Positions 22,201 through 34,934 of a stretch of DNA of 64,000 nucleotides are shown one piece after another. This DNA is from Lineus longissimus (lineage: Eukaryota; Nemertea; Pilidiophora; Heteronemertea; Lineidae). Below the pieces are notes generated by a model, which searched no databases, was not told the origin of the DNA, and worked only from the letters and a program-made list of their open reading frames with translations. The DNA lies in NCBI RefSeq assembly GCF_910592395.1, contig NC_088315.1, forward strand, positions 560,501 through 624,500, in the 5' to 3' direction. The stretch's first letter is position 1. Each line of letters begins with the position of its first letter. Position numbers and translations under genes: made by a program.

Positions 22201-22510
22201 ACCCAACAAACTTTGCTTTCAGAGATAAGAGAGTTCTTCTCGCTACACTTTGTTTTTCTCTTGATTCATCTGGCAGGGGATGAACTTGAAATTTCTCAAG
22301 TATGACTGAGAAAGATAACTCATCTTCTAAACTCTTGGTCGACATTGTCAGATTACTGCGGCTAAGATGTGGCAGAAGGAACGTTGAATGAGTCAGTACA
22401 ACACCACCTTCATGATCAAATAGAAGACCACTGCTGCTTGAAATGTCACCACCACGGCACAAAGCCTGAACAACACAAGTCACGTATTTGTGGGGTCGTG
22501 TTGGCTGCAT
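19287..22510 (-). CDS. TYSND1: Peroxisomal trypsin-domain protease TYSND1
   Basis: Eight coding exons on the minus strand: 22510-21741, 21577-21429, 21042-20881, 20621-20356, 20147-20059, 19878-19784, 19599-19519 and 19306-19287. They join to 543 residues (human 566). The N-terminal half shows LLLTDARCIPGEEGG and IGMVVAPLCWKAGELVGLSL. The C-terminal protease domain keeps the trypsin-like triad: His in VLTCSHVV, Asp in DPFDVAVVSLD, Ser in NQGASGGLL. The family processes peroxisomal matrix enzymes, cleaving off PTS2 presequences, and cuts itself. The last coding exon is only 20 nt and encodes DLKSKL, a canonical PTS1. If the preceding intron were retained, the protein would end in FRLS and lose PTS1. 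The start lies in a small upstream-free exon. Identification is firm. Confidence 0.95.
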
Positions 22511-24196
22511 GGTTTTTTCGTTCCAACCGAGTCCTGATCACTTTTTAGTCAATTCGCCTTGGTAATCAGGCCATCTCCTTATTCTAGGAAAGACATGTGC
22601 TATTGTTGTTATTTACATAGTAAATTCACGTGGTCGCTCTAAAAATAGAAATGACACGTGGTCAACGTCATGATTATTTGTGGGTCGAACTTCGTCGCGT
22701 GGGCGGAGCAAAATATACATGCATTACACGGTGATCCGTAGAATAAACTATGCATTCTGTGGCAGCATTATGTTTCAAATAATCAACACATGTCTGCAAT
22801 CATGTCTGTTGCATACAACAAAGACGAATATTGAATGAATTCTGTGATAACCTTTCAACATCAAAATTTGCATGCGAGCCAAATCAGAGGTCAAATTGTC
22901 AGGTGACTCATTTGCGTTACACGTCATCAGATTTGCGATCTCATTTTTAGGAACCAAACTGGCAACTGTGCCAAAAAAAGCCTATTTCAGGCCAATTACC
23001 ACCTTTGTGGTGGTGAAGCATACATTATTCCTTGCCTACAGCGTATGTCCAAGCCCAAAAGATAGCTAATATTGACAGAGGAGGTGTTAATTCCCTCTGC
23101 TACGTCATAGGTCAATAGGTCAAATCGGTCCCTGATCCTACTTTTGTGAACCCCGCAAGCCCATTGGCAGGTTACATGACGGTGAGTGTTTTCTGAATAT
23201 TATTTTGCTGATAAAATTTTCAGGGGAAAAGATGGGCTAGAGATGTCAAACCGGTGCAATCGGGCTAAAATCACCCTTTATAGCGCTAAATGTAGTGTTT
23301 TTATGCAAATTCCACCGGTGCCATTGGTCTGGGAACATTATGAAAAATTTTCGTTGAGGGGCATTGTTCAAATCTCTGCGCTGAACGGAATGTTGCTCAA
23401 ATGCAAAATCTCTGTTCTTATTTCCCGGGAAATGTCAACATCGTTCCAGCTCCAACCCGGAAATCTAGCCCACTTTCACCCACTGTAGTGTTGCTATAAA
23501 AACTGACAATGTTATGGTTGCGTGGGTGACGTAATCTTGGGAAAATAAAGGTGTTAAGTGGGCTCTTTTGGAAAGATCCCGCCCGGAAAACTATGAAATG
23601 ACGAAACCCGTCTGATTTCTGTATTGAATGTACGCAGTGTAAAATACACACTGTGCAATTTGTACAGAGGATCTACAATGTATCTCCTTATAGTGTTGGT
23701 GTTGAAATGGCGCACTTCGTAACCTGATGTGTGATTAGTGGACGGTCTTACGACAGTAGAATAATGTCTGCTGAGCCAGTGGCTAAGGAGTAGGATAGTC
23801 GTCCCTAGCTGTAAGCCTATACAATTAGCCTACAATATTATAGTCAATATACATGAAATTAAAATATGAAAATATTGATAAGGCGGCAATGGTGCCAAAC
23901 AATTCAAACAATTTTTAGATGATTTTAAGTTTTGTATGTGGAGGTATTCTATTGAGAAGTGGGCATGTAGAAAATTTGAGTGATTTCACATACCGTTGGT
24001 CTAGGGCTGTACGGAAATGGTAACTTCAGACCTCTGACTTTGGCCAGACCAGGAATCATCTGATCGTATTGAAACAGCTGGGCCTACTTTGTCGACTCGT
24101 ATTCAATACGCAACTAAGATATGTTGATGAGGCCTAGTCTTTCAACTCGTAATATGTCATAGCTATTTTACGTAATTCATTTAAAATCTTTTCCAG
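22511..24196. other. Divergent promoter region TYSND1 / BICRA
   Basis: The two genes diverge from this 1.7-kb gap, so it should hold both promoters and the 5' UTR exon of BICRA. An acceptor (TTTTCCAG at 24189-24196) lies shortly before the BICRA start. No coding exon was recognised. Confidence 0.45.
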
Positions 24197-24236
24197 ACAT
24201 GATGTGACCGTTGAATATCTGAGAAAATGAACTGAA

Positions 24237-27200
24237 ATGGAGGATGCCCGATGTCTCCTGGATGTAATAAGGTATTTATTTCACTGTTGTGCATGTCGTT
24301 TTTAAGAAAAACGTTCTTCAGTGCTTGTAAAATTGCATTTGTTTTGTAACAGTCGGATAAAAACTGTGATGTGAAATAAATGCAGTCGACTGCTGACATG
24401 AAAATGAGTAAGGAGGTCAAGTGTTGCAATCTATTTCGTTCTTTGTTATCGCCAGGTCACACAATTGACAGTTGAGTAATGTTGACATTTCAATCAATAG
24501 AGGGTACTCTGATGACCAAAATGATACAATAACACTATTTTGCTGAAGATGTTGTCACCAGGTTCTTGCAGTGACCCCCTTCAAATCTACCAAGAATGAT
24601 TCACATTTGAGGGAAATTGTTTTCTTGTTTCAGTGATCCATTGGCATTAAATGCATTTCTAGAACAAGAACAGAATGCAAAGGTAAGAAGAGTTCTACAA
24701 GACATGGACAGTGGTTCTTGAAGTTTACCTTTGGAGTACATTATATGAATCATCTGAGAACAATATCTTTGTGCAAAGTGTTTGAGAACTTGTATTGCAA
24801 CAGTTTTGAGGAGAGCTTGATTCTTGAGCTAAACAATCATAAGATGGACATATATACAAGGTCGAATCACAGTCACATACAACTCACAAGGCCTGGCAGT
24901 GGACAACGGCCTGATGAAAGATATTGGCAAAACGCAGGGCTTTCGGTTTCTGTTTTACAGCTTTTCTTGACATTGTAACTGGCAATTTCAATCAGTGACA
25001 CTACAGTTGACATGTGCTTCATTTTTCAGCAACGCCAAAATGCTCAAATTCAAAATGTAACCCACGCCACCAGCACGCAGCCTGGGACCAGTCTAGCTGG
25101 TCACCAGTACCTCCTCAAGCAGCAACAGCTGCAGCAGCAAACCCAACAGCCGCAGGTAACTACAAACCAGATCACAATACTCGGCAGTCCGATGCCACCA
25201 CCCTCACAGAGTCCCATGGCACCTAGCCCGATGAACCTTCCTGTGGGCAGCCCACTGGTTGCTCATGGCAGTCCGATGATGTCCCATGGTAGTCCGATGG
25301 CTATGGTTGCAAGGAGTCCACAACAGCCCCCTAGTCCACAGGTTCAGACTATTCTGCATCAAGTACCATCGCCAGCTGGTGGGACCAGGTACGTTCTATC
25401 AATTTATTGCTGTGGACATTTATCAGTAATTTACTTGACTATAGTGATTTGAATACTCTCGACTTTTTTAATATTTCAAAAGTATTACACTCCAGATTCA
25501 TACAGGTTGTCCATTGTACCTAATTTTAATTTTGTTTCTTAAGAGATATGGTTACCATACTTACAGAAAGTTGTCGTCCTTCTGCTCTAGATTATCCCGA
25601 GTGTAAGATTTTATGAAGTGAACTGAATATGATTATCCCTTCATTTACCAGGACAAGCTCTCCCATGATGATGCGGCAGCCACAACTACTTCCAAAACCA
25701 ACGATGAATACCACAGCCATTGTCCAGCAACAAGCAGCGGTTGGTCAGCCCACACTTCAAATACAGAAAGCACTCCCCCAGAGTGTGACACAATCACTCT
25801 CAGTTCCTGTACCAGTCCAGCCTGGAATTACGAACAAAGTCCACAATGCAAGCAACACATTACATTATCAACCGCAGGCAACAACCTCCATGATCTCAAC
25901 AATCCAGAACTCCTCACCGATTAGTTTACAAGGCTCGACAATTTTACAGACGTCATCTGGGAAATTTCTCCTTCCAAGTGGTGTTCGGTTGCAAAATCTT
26001 CAGCAATTCTTAACGTCACCGCAGAGTGGTGCCGGCCAACAAGTTGTGCTCCAAAATCAAATAGTGCCAAACACGCAGCAAGTTGGCCTGGGTATGAGTA
26101 CGAATGCAAATTTAGTGAATTATTCGCAGCAGCCTTCGCAGATTGTGATTCAAAGTGCTGGTGGTGCTCAACAAGGAAATATCATCTTACGTACTTTACC
26201 ATCAGTTCTTCCGACGGCGAATCAAAATACGGGAAATTCTGTGCAAAATGGACAAAAGACTATTCTTATAGCTCCGCAACAAAATTTGGGTCAATTTCAA
26301 ACAACAGCAGGTGCGGTGTCTTTGAACCAACAAACAAACGTCAATTTACTGCCGAAGACAATGCCAGTGCAAAATGGTAATGTCATGGTGAATATTGGCG
26401 GTCAAAATATCACCTTGCAGCATTTGAAAAACTTACAAGCCATGAATGCAGTGGCTGGTCCTAACAAGCTATCCAATTTAAACATTCAGTTTTCCCAGGC
26501 TAATATGAATAGTGTGCCACAAATGACATCGGCGCAAAGTCAGCCGGCAGTAGACTCCACCAACCAGACACTGAACTTTGGCAACCAAATCTACATCAAC
26601 CATCTCAATCAAGGAGCAACAAAGACAAGTACATCTGTGCCGAATCCAATTACTAGTACGACCCAGTTAGTAAGCAACGTCATTGCAGCCCAGAGTAAAA
26701 TTCTCGCTGCTAAATCATCATCATCATCATCATCATCAAAGAAACAAATTCAAATTCAACGAGCTGGGGAGGCAAATCGCCGTTCTCCGGGAACAAAAGG
26801 TGGCGGTCGAGCACAACTGACATCCAACCAAACTGTGACAAATTCGTCAAGCACTGCCGGGGCTCACACTGATAATATCCTTTCTCAAGCCATCAATATA
26901 TGCAACTTGGAATTCGATCCGTCAAAAAGTGCTGGTCTTGTGTCTAATAATAGTACATCAAAAACTCTCACTGTCCCTAGTAGCCAATTTGGATCTGTGC
27001 CAACGCCTGTTTCAAGGCAAACTGTCCCGTCTACTGCTGTAAATGTTTCTAATGTGACGTTTTCACGAGTTATCCCATCTGTTTCTAGCACTGCTGTGAC
27101 GTTCAATTCTTCCGCTGCTAACATTAGCAGCATTCAGCCATTGACTGTAAATAGCTTGTATCAGAATCACAAGGGTATTGCATCATCCGAAGCAACGATA

Positions 27201-30200
27201 TTCAGTTCACCGTCGAATGTGCAATATACTCTCTCTTCCTCGCTGTCTCTGTCCACGATGGTCACACACTCTTCTGTTATGGCTGCTAAACCAGTTATGT
27301 CCCAGCTAGATGTGAAACCAGCAGTTACTCAGTTCTTGGATGTTAAACCGGTGGTGTCTCAATTCATGGATATGAAACCTCTAGTGGCCCAGTTTGCAAA
27401 TGTTAAGCCAGCAGTTAGTCAGTACGCAGTTGCTTCTCAGTTTCTGGCTGTAAAACCGCCAACATCCCAGTTGGATGTGAAACCTGTGCTGTCCCAGTTG
27501 AACGTTCAAAAAAGTTCTACGTCTAGTACTCTTGTGCTTCAAAGTGCCCAATCAGGTGTACCCTTGTCCACTGCCATAACAACTATTGCTGCAAGCAAAA
27601 TGATGCAGTGTCCAACCATATCAAGCAGTACTGCTGTTCCTATATCAAGCACAACCGAAAATAATACTCCTGCGCTCACACAGGTCCATTTAAGCCAGCA
27701 GGCACAAGTTGCATTACAAACAGTTCAGGCTCAGTTAAAATTACTTCTTGCCAAAAAGGAACGGACACCAGAAGAGGATGTGCGATTACAAAAGCTTTAT
27801 GAAGTTCAAAGAAAAATCATTGCACATGGCCGCCAAAATGCTCTGAAGAGACAGGAACAACTACAACAGCTAGTTGCCAACAATCCGACTGTTGCCTTTG
27901 CTTCCCCGCAAACGTCTGTAGTATCTCAGCAACAGGTTACCGACGCAAAAACTGCCATTGCAGGGATTCAAAATATGCATAATGTTCCCGCACCAAATGT
28001 GACAATTTTGAAAAGTGGTCATATTGCGAGTGTTGCAGAGACTAAGACAACTGTGATTCCAGCTGGTGTCAAGATTCTTTCTCAAGGAGTTCAGGGAGGA
28101 AAGACACAGACAATTACCAAGGTGGTGACGACGGATGAAAAGAGTGTCGCTGTACCAACTCAAGTAAAGGTAGGACGTAAGCTGTTTTCATGGGGTACAT
28201 GTTTTATGATCTTGGTCTCATTAAGTGTATCATGTCAGATCAAAATGGTCTTTTGCATGCAAATAGAAGTCTATATCTTGAGTGTGTGTCATCCTGTTGG
28301 GGAAATGAGCACTTGAGTGTCTCTGGGACTGGCTTAAGACTTTCTCTCCAGTACCCAATGATGTTTATAGTTGGAAAAATCATGATTATAAATCGACATT
28401 CCAGGTTGCTAATCACATCATCACTGTCAACTTGACCACTGAACAGAAGGCAAAATTTGAAGAACAGCTCGCGAAGCTCACGCCAGAACAACAAGAGGTC
28501 TTCTACAAGCATCAAGTAAACCTGCAGCAGAAACAACAGAGACAAGTGTTGTTGAAGCAGCAGCAACTGCAGGGACAGAATGTGGCAGAGATGAAGCAGG
28601 AGTCCGGTGTCCTCGAGCAAGTTACACCTGGTACTAATGAGATCAAGCCTATCATAACGACCTCACCTTTGACTACCACGTTTACATCTAACCGGGGTAT
28701 CAAGCGAATTTCTACCGGAGCTCTCCACCGAACATCATTGTAAGTATTCAATAGACCTCACTGATTAGTATTCTTATTGTTAGGTTTAAAAGCCAACAAA
28801 AAGTGTAAAAGAACACCACACTGGCACAGAGCGGTCATATTGAAACAGGAGGGGGGGGGGGGCTAAAGTGTAGTTCCATCAAATCCAACACAGCACATGC
28901 AACTTGATCACACCGTTCATATCTTGATTGATAAATCAAGACCACTGCTGCGTTATTGAGGTACTCGAGCATCATGGCATTTGAGGTGTGTAGGATGTCT
29001 ATTCTGGATATATATCTATTTCGGTGGTTTTCAGGTTGCATCAACAGCTCCTGAAGGATCAGGCTGCTGTTCTCGCCCCAAACTGTAAAGCTCCATTCAC
29101 GACACCAAACGAAGCATGTCGGCGGTTACTTCGCTATCATGTCTATCATGAGAAGGAATCACCGAGATTTATCAGACAAAAGGGTGAGTTTCTGTTCTGA
29201 TCAATGAGAAAATGTAGATAACTTACACAGCTCCCTCTGTTCATTTCAAAGATTGGTTTGACAAGCATTTTGGTAGGAAAGAACTATCAGAATCTGTAAA
29301 CACTATACTCACCTTGCACATCAATTATTGAAGGATGCCACATCTGGCCAAGAATGATATAAGGAATAAGATACCAAGCTGGCCAAACAAGAACAGAATT
29401 AAGTACCTTGTACTAAGGATATGCTCATATTTTCAGAGGAAGCAAATTTTGAAGACTATGTGAGTGATATCCTACAAAAGAGACGCAAAATGCTGGATTG
29501 CTATCAAATGTTGCTTCTGGACGAAAGTATGGTAAGATTGTCCCCTTATTTGCTTTGGACTGGGGCTCCCCTCGACAAATTTCTTTTAATTTGCTATGAT
29601 ACTGGCGGGAGAAGAATGGTAGCCATCGGTAAAACTGTCTTTGATAAAGTGCCGCCACTTGGAGCACATTTCCGCATGCATAGCATTGCACTGCTGTTAC
29701 AGGTATTGATACTGTATAACATGTTTGACTGTGTCTAGCTCACCGTCTGAACATCATTCTTTAGTAGCAGCATTCCCATTGCAGCGTCCACAGCCCACCT
29801 CAGAGCTTGTGATGATGGAGAGAATGTTCCTTCAGGAGGAGCGGGAACAGCTTGCTAACGATCGGCGCAGGAGTAAAGAGGACCCAGGTATGAGCAACAA
29901 GCCCCGCAATCACATGAAAAACATGTGCCAACTCCTGAAGTTTTCTCAGATGTGCCCGGAAATGTTGAAATTAACTGCACGATTTGCTCAAGTTCAACTA
30001 CCAAAACTTGATGCTACATCGCTGCAAAGTGAAACCACTCGGTAGCTATCATCTCAGCTGACCTCGTCCCATGTCCTCTGCCTCTGCGTGTTTCCTAGAC
30101 CCGATTCATTTGGGAGGTTACGTACTTATGGCCAATAAATGAGACCGCTCAAGATGTCATCAATAACTGTGAAGTCAACGTTCCTCCTTGTTTTCCAGAC

Positions 30201-31643
30201 AACTTCATCCCAACTCCTGTCACCACCCACACACAGCCTGATGTAGTAGAGATCCTGCCTTCCACTGCTACTTGTGCTTCTTTCACAACCCCTGCCACAT
30301 CTTCCTCTGGTCGATGGACGCCAACGAATACTCACAGCCTCAACAAAGTCGCATCGGCAGCAAACCCTGCATATTCTCAACACTCAGACATTCCAGAGGC
30401 AGACCAACAGTCTGCAGGAGATAAAAGCATTCCAAGTGAAAAGCCAAAATTAGGTGTTAAGTTGATTATAAAGAGAAACTATAAAGATATATCCGGTGCT
30501 GACTCTTATGTTGCGGCAAGTCACAATCCTGGGGGTGAATCCCCACATTTGCCAAAAGATTATGAAGATTTTCGGACTAATTTGTCTCGCAATTCTGTTC
30601 AGTCTGAGGCAAGTGATTTAGAAACTGAATCCCAGGCAACGAGTAGGGATACAAGTGATCAGGAAAATTCTCGGGAATCGGGTGGGTACATTTGTGCGGC
30701 AGGTTACACGGACGACTTGGATAATTCGGACGCCAAGGAAGAGGCGATGGATACTGGGATATCTGGTGGTGACGACACCATAACGACAGACGGTGATCAG
30801 TCGCAGTCGGAGGACGTCATGGCCGTCGACTCGCTCTTACATTCGGATCTTGATATCGATGAACAAGCTGTCAGTGACAACGATGACCCAATAGAAATAA
30901 CCGATTTCTTCAGCAACGTTCCAGACAACAACCTGACAAGTGAACGTCGAATGCTGTGTGATGAATTCAGTGTTTTGAACGGATTGGAAAGTGAGTTAGT
31001 GTCGCCTTACCGCGATGACTCACGGAGCTCATTTTCGGTTGACATGCCAGATATACAATGTCAATCAAACACTGCCATAGAGGGTCTCCTCGATAATGTG
31101 CCATCAAATAAAATGACTGATCCCCTTGGCCTCAATGATCACAATATGAACGATCCTCTGGGTCTGAATGATCCGAACTCGAATGGTGCTTTGTTTGACG
31201 AGGAGGCGAGTGTGTCCGAGACTGAGATGGAACCGACAAGACCTGCTGAAGACTTTGAAAGCGCCTTGAGCAGTGTTGCCTCAAGTACGGGTGCCGACCT
31301 GTCCAAACCTGAAGCCCCAGTGAGTGTAGACAGCGGTCTTCACTCGGGTGGTTTAGACAATAGCGTTGAACCGTTAGAACCTCTCGAATCTTTAGACTAT
31401 CTCTCTGATATTTCAGACGTGGAGGAGGAGGACCTTGGTGATCAGATGCAAAGTGCTATAGACAGCATCCTCAGCCTCCAGAACTTCCAGAACTTTTCAT
31501 TCCCGTGGCCAACCACATTCGCGTCGACGCAAATGACACAGTCAATGCTGCCGGACTCATTCGGTGGGCAGAGCCAGGGTGGTGATGAGGATAGTTCAGG
31601 AAGTGAGAATGACCTAGATGCTGCAGTTCAGAGTATATTGTAA
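24237..31643 (+). CDS. BICRA: BICRA/BICRAL (GLTSCR1-type) SWI/SNF subunit
   Basis: Nine coding exons: 24237-24271, 24634-24682, 25030-25388, 25652-28169, 28405-28739, 29035-29183, 29437-29531, 29785-29887 and 30199-31643. The total is 5088 nt, 1695 residues. The N terminus (MEDARCLLDVISDPLALNAF) matches the conserved GLTSCR1 start. A long Gln/Ser/Thr/Pro-rich low-complexity middle follows. The GLTSCR (GiBAF) domain spans about residues 1100-1215: LHQQLLKDQAAVLAPNCKAP, RRLLRYHVYHEKES, KRRKMLDCYQMLLLDESM and ELVMMERMFLQEEREQL. The C terminus is acidic, with KPKLGVKLIIKRNYKD before it and DLDAAVQSIL at the end. The vertebrate proteins define the BRD9-containing non-canonical BAF complex; this single gene is probably the pre-duplication form, so the choice between BICRA and BICRAL is arbitrary. 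Residues about 694-767 hold a VKP repeat. A TCA microsatellite encodes a serine run near 26716. Confidence 0.94.
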
Positions 31644-33570
31644 GCAGGGCTGCAACCTTTTTAGACTGAAGGTGGACATTTGGCACCAGATTGATATCCG
31701 GTTATCTTTCATTCTCAGAGTTTTAAATTGAATGGAAAGTTGTTGTTTGACATGTAATGGTTAGAAACCTATCGGTTGAAATAAGGACCTCTGTGAATGT
31801 CATATGCTACCTCCAGTCTCTTAAGGGTTGCAGACACAAAATTCTCTTCCACCTGGACTCCATGTTATCAACTGCCTCCACTTTACAAGATAAGTGTGCC
31901 CCTGGTTAGGAATAGAACTTAGGAATGTTGCAATGGCAAGTGTTCAGAAACGATTATTTTTTTATCATTGTGAGTCATATTTTGTTGAACAATAGATGAA
32001 GACAGATAGATCAAAATATTACCTGATTTTTTTAAAAGTCTGTTTTCATGAAATGATTTTGTTTCTTCCTTGTGTTCTCAATAGTTACTTTAAGCTTAAA
32101 TAGGCCACTGAACAAGGGAACATGTATGGCTCGATCTTGCCCACATTCAAGTCTGCTATGAAAGCTGTTGTTAAGAATGTATATCCTCCCATGACAGTAG
32201 TATCCATTAAGTAACTCAAAATGCTGACCTCACCCTGTATTGTTTGCACATTGGTTCTATGTACATAGTGCGGCTCGCCAATCATTGGGATAGAACTCGT
32301 TGAGGCCTTTGTCCAGGTATTGCATACACGCATTCAATGCCTGAAAATATGTGAGCACCCCTACATAAGGGCTTTGGGCTACATCTGACAGTGTACATAG
32401 GACCAGGATGGTAGGGCCCGATTGGTATGGCATTGTGGGATGGTACGTTGCAACTAAGAATCCTGCCAGATTGAGAAGTGAGTGACTCTTCAGTGGCCTG
32501 TACTGTAACTTTCATCACCTGTACAATTGTACTTAAAATTCTCTCTCACTTATTCTTCTCAGTGCGATTCGTAACAAACAATGTTGTTTTATTTCTACTG
32601 TTGGCTATATTTAAGTTTCCTTGTTGTACATTCCATTTGGTTTGAATGCTCTGCATTACTTTCTCTCACTTGTACTTCCTTTCTAGTTTTGTTGATACCA
32701 AACACGATAGATACTGTATCTCTGATACATACATGTATATGTCTTCTTTCTTGGACTTCCTAAAGTCATGAAAGTGCAGTCATGGTTTTAATCATTTGCT
32801 TTGCTAGAGACACAATGTAAGTTGACAAATTGAGACAAGATCTGCTTAAATGTGGGAGTTCCCCACACTTTTCTCCCCAACTTGATGTCGTATTCACAAA
32901 CCATGACATTAACATATTTCAACCTTGTTGTTTGGTTAACAGAGCCAGGTCACCGGTTTATGATCACCAGTATGAATACTAACATTATGTCTTTGAAGAT
33001 GAGCAGGAAAATTGGGTTGCACCTTGATTTGTTGAACTCGTATGGCAATTTAAAATTCTTCAAGTATTTTGTTAATTTAATGAGGAGAAGCTGAACGTTA
33101 TTTATTTTGTAATTTAAAGTGTAATAATGGTGATCTTCACCTCACTTGCTTATTATCTACAACAAATGAACAGTTAATTGACAGTTGTTTTATTCATGGG
33201 TTCCATTGAGATGTTCTCGACAAATATGCATTGCAATATCAAATGTACAAGCAAATTGGGAGAATTTATAATTTTGGGTAAATGTTAGTCATATGTTTTT
33301 CTGTTGTTCCACAAACTATAAAATCTCCCTTAAAAAGCTGCCACAAATTATTTAGGAAATTTTTTGTAAAATGTAAATTTTTGGAGATGTCACGTTGGAG
33401 GAAGCATTTATATTGTGGAAGTATTTTCTATATTCTTACTCGGAATAAAATGATATGTGGAAAGAAATTTTTCTTGAGAAATTTGTCAAAGACAATGCGA
33501 CTGTCGATACTACAACTTGGCATTGTTTCATCCAAATTAATGGTTCGAAATGAAGCCAAATGAAAAAGCT
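31644..33570 (+). other. 3' UTR of BICRA and downstream region
   Basis: No further exon was found. The 3' UTR probably runs to the AATAAA at 33444-33449, giving about 1.8 kb, but I cannot rule out a shorter form. Several open frames here lack any family likeness. Confidence 0.45.
33444..33449 (+). promoter_or_regulatory. Candidate poly(A) signal of BICRA
   Basis: First clear AATAAA in the T-rich downstream region of BICRA. Confidence 0.4.
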
Positions 33571-33573
33571 GTA

Positions 33574-33722
33574 TACTATAGAATCATGCACTTGATTGGG
33601 AACAACGTTTACATGACGTAGTGTTGGCCGTCGTCACGTCACCAAGCATTTTACATTACTGTAACGTGACGAGACGCGACGTTTTCGTAAACGGTCCCAA
33701 TCAAGTGCATGGATCTATAGTA
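33574..33722. mobile_element. Palindromic MITE, Tc1/mariner-like ends
   Basis: The ends are TACTATAG and CTATAGTA. The next bases are inverted copies (ATGCACTTGATTGGGA on both arms), continuing with weaker pairing (CGTTTAC; CGTCACGT) so that most of the 149 bp can fold back. The terminal TA on both sides fits a TA target duplication as in Tc1/mariner-derived MITEs. Confidence 0.75.
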
Positions 33723-34851
33723 CATGTAGTCCTTCCAGGCTACCGACTGGCATGAGTTGTATCGATGGAAGAGGAAGTGTCTCAGAAGACCAATGAGAGC
33801 TTTTATTAGTGTGGCGCTCAACTGCCTCTGATCAGATTGAACTTGTCTGTTGAAGGGTGGTTGGTAACCATAGCTGTCAAAAACCTTTTAAATACGATGA
33901 CCTGATATTGAGGGTTTTTTCACTAGAGTGGCGAGGTGCAGCGATAGCACATCTTATAGAAGAAACTCCAGGTCCTCTCCTTTGCTGTGGCTGTGGGGAA
34001 ACGGAGACCGTTCTTCCTTGTCACATTAACGTGGAGAGAATATGACACGACATGACTGCTCCTGGCCGATTTTGCAGTGCAGGTTGATTCTGCTCTGGAT
34101 GGGCCTGGAGGGATCCCTTCGAAGACAGTTTTCGGTTGTTTCGCCCCAAGTCGTTTCGCTCCCTTGATGGACTTTTTGTTGCTAAATTCCGCGGAACGAG
34201 AGGAATTAGTCGAACGACACCAACAACTAAATGGTGACCTGATTTTTAATTTTTTCAATTTCTTCACCAAAATCGCTAAATAACCGCATAGTTATGTTGG
34301 AAAAATCCATATGTTCTAATAACCTGAAAGACAAAAACATTTATCTCCCCGTTGAAGTAGAAGAATCCATGATTTCCACATAACCACGCGTGTATCGTGC
34401 AAAAATCTGGTCCCAAAAATATCATGATGATGATCATCATAACTTCTCCAGCCCTGCGCACAAACCCCTGAGACATTCGCCCTCATTTGGTGAAATACAG
34501 GCGTACATTACCTCAGCACCGAGATTAAACTATCAACCTCGGTTCTATCTAGTATATTATACCGCACTTCTATGATTTGTAAGAATGAAATAGAAAACTG
34601 CATTTGGATCTCTTAGTCCCAGATATAGAATTGAGGTTGCAGTGCGTACCTCGAAGGAGACACTGCTCTCTCATTGTCGGCATGATCAAATGCGAGTCAT
34701 GCAGTTGAATGATGCTTAAAAGATTTTCCCACTCCATCATCAACTTGGTAAATGGTAGTGTAGGCTAGTGGAGAAAAATCAACATCTTATTCTTACTGCA
34801 CTAGACATCTTGCTTTGATTTTTTTTCATAATGATTCATATTTTTTTGCAG
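33723..34851. other. Upstream region of the archaemetzincin gene
   Basis: No convincing exon. Open frames at 33923-34270 (-) and 34077-34283 (+) overlap each other and match nothing. An acceptor (TTTTTTTGCAG) at 34851 implies a non-coding first exon further upstream. Confidence 0.35.
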
Positions 34852-34934
34852 GGTGCTCATGACTTGACAGCTTGAATGAACAGGAACAGGAAAGGGACTC
34901 ACCCTGCAAAAACCATGGATTTAGCACATTCCTA

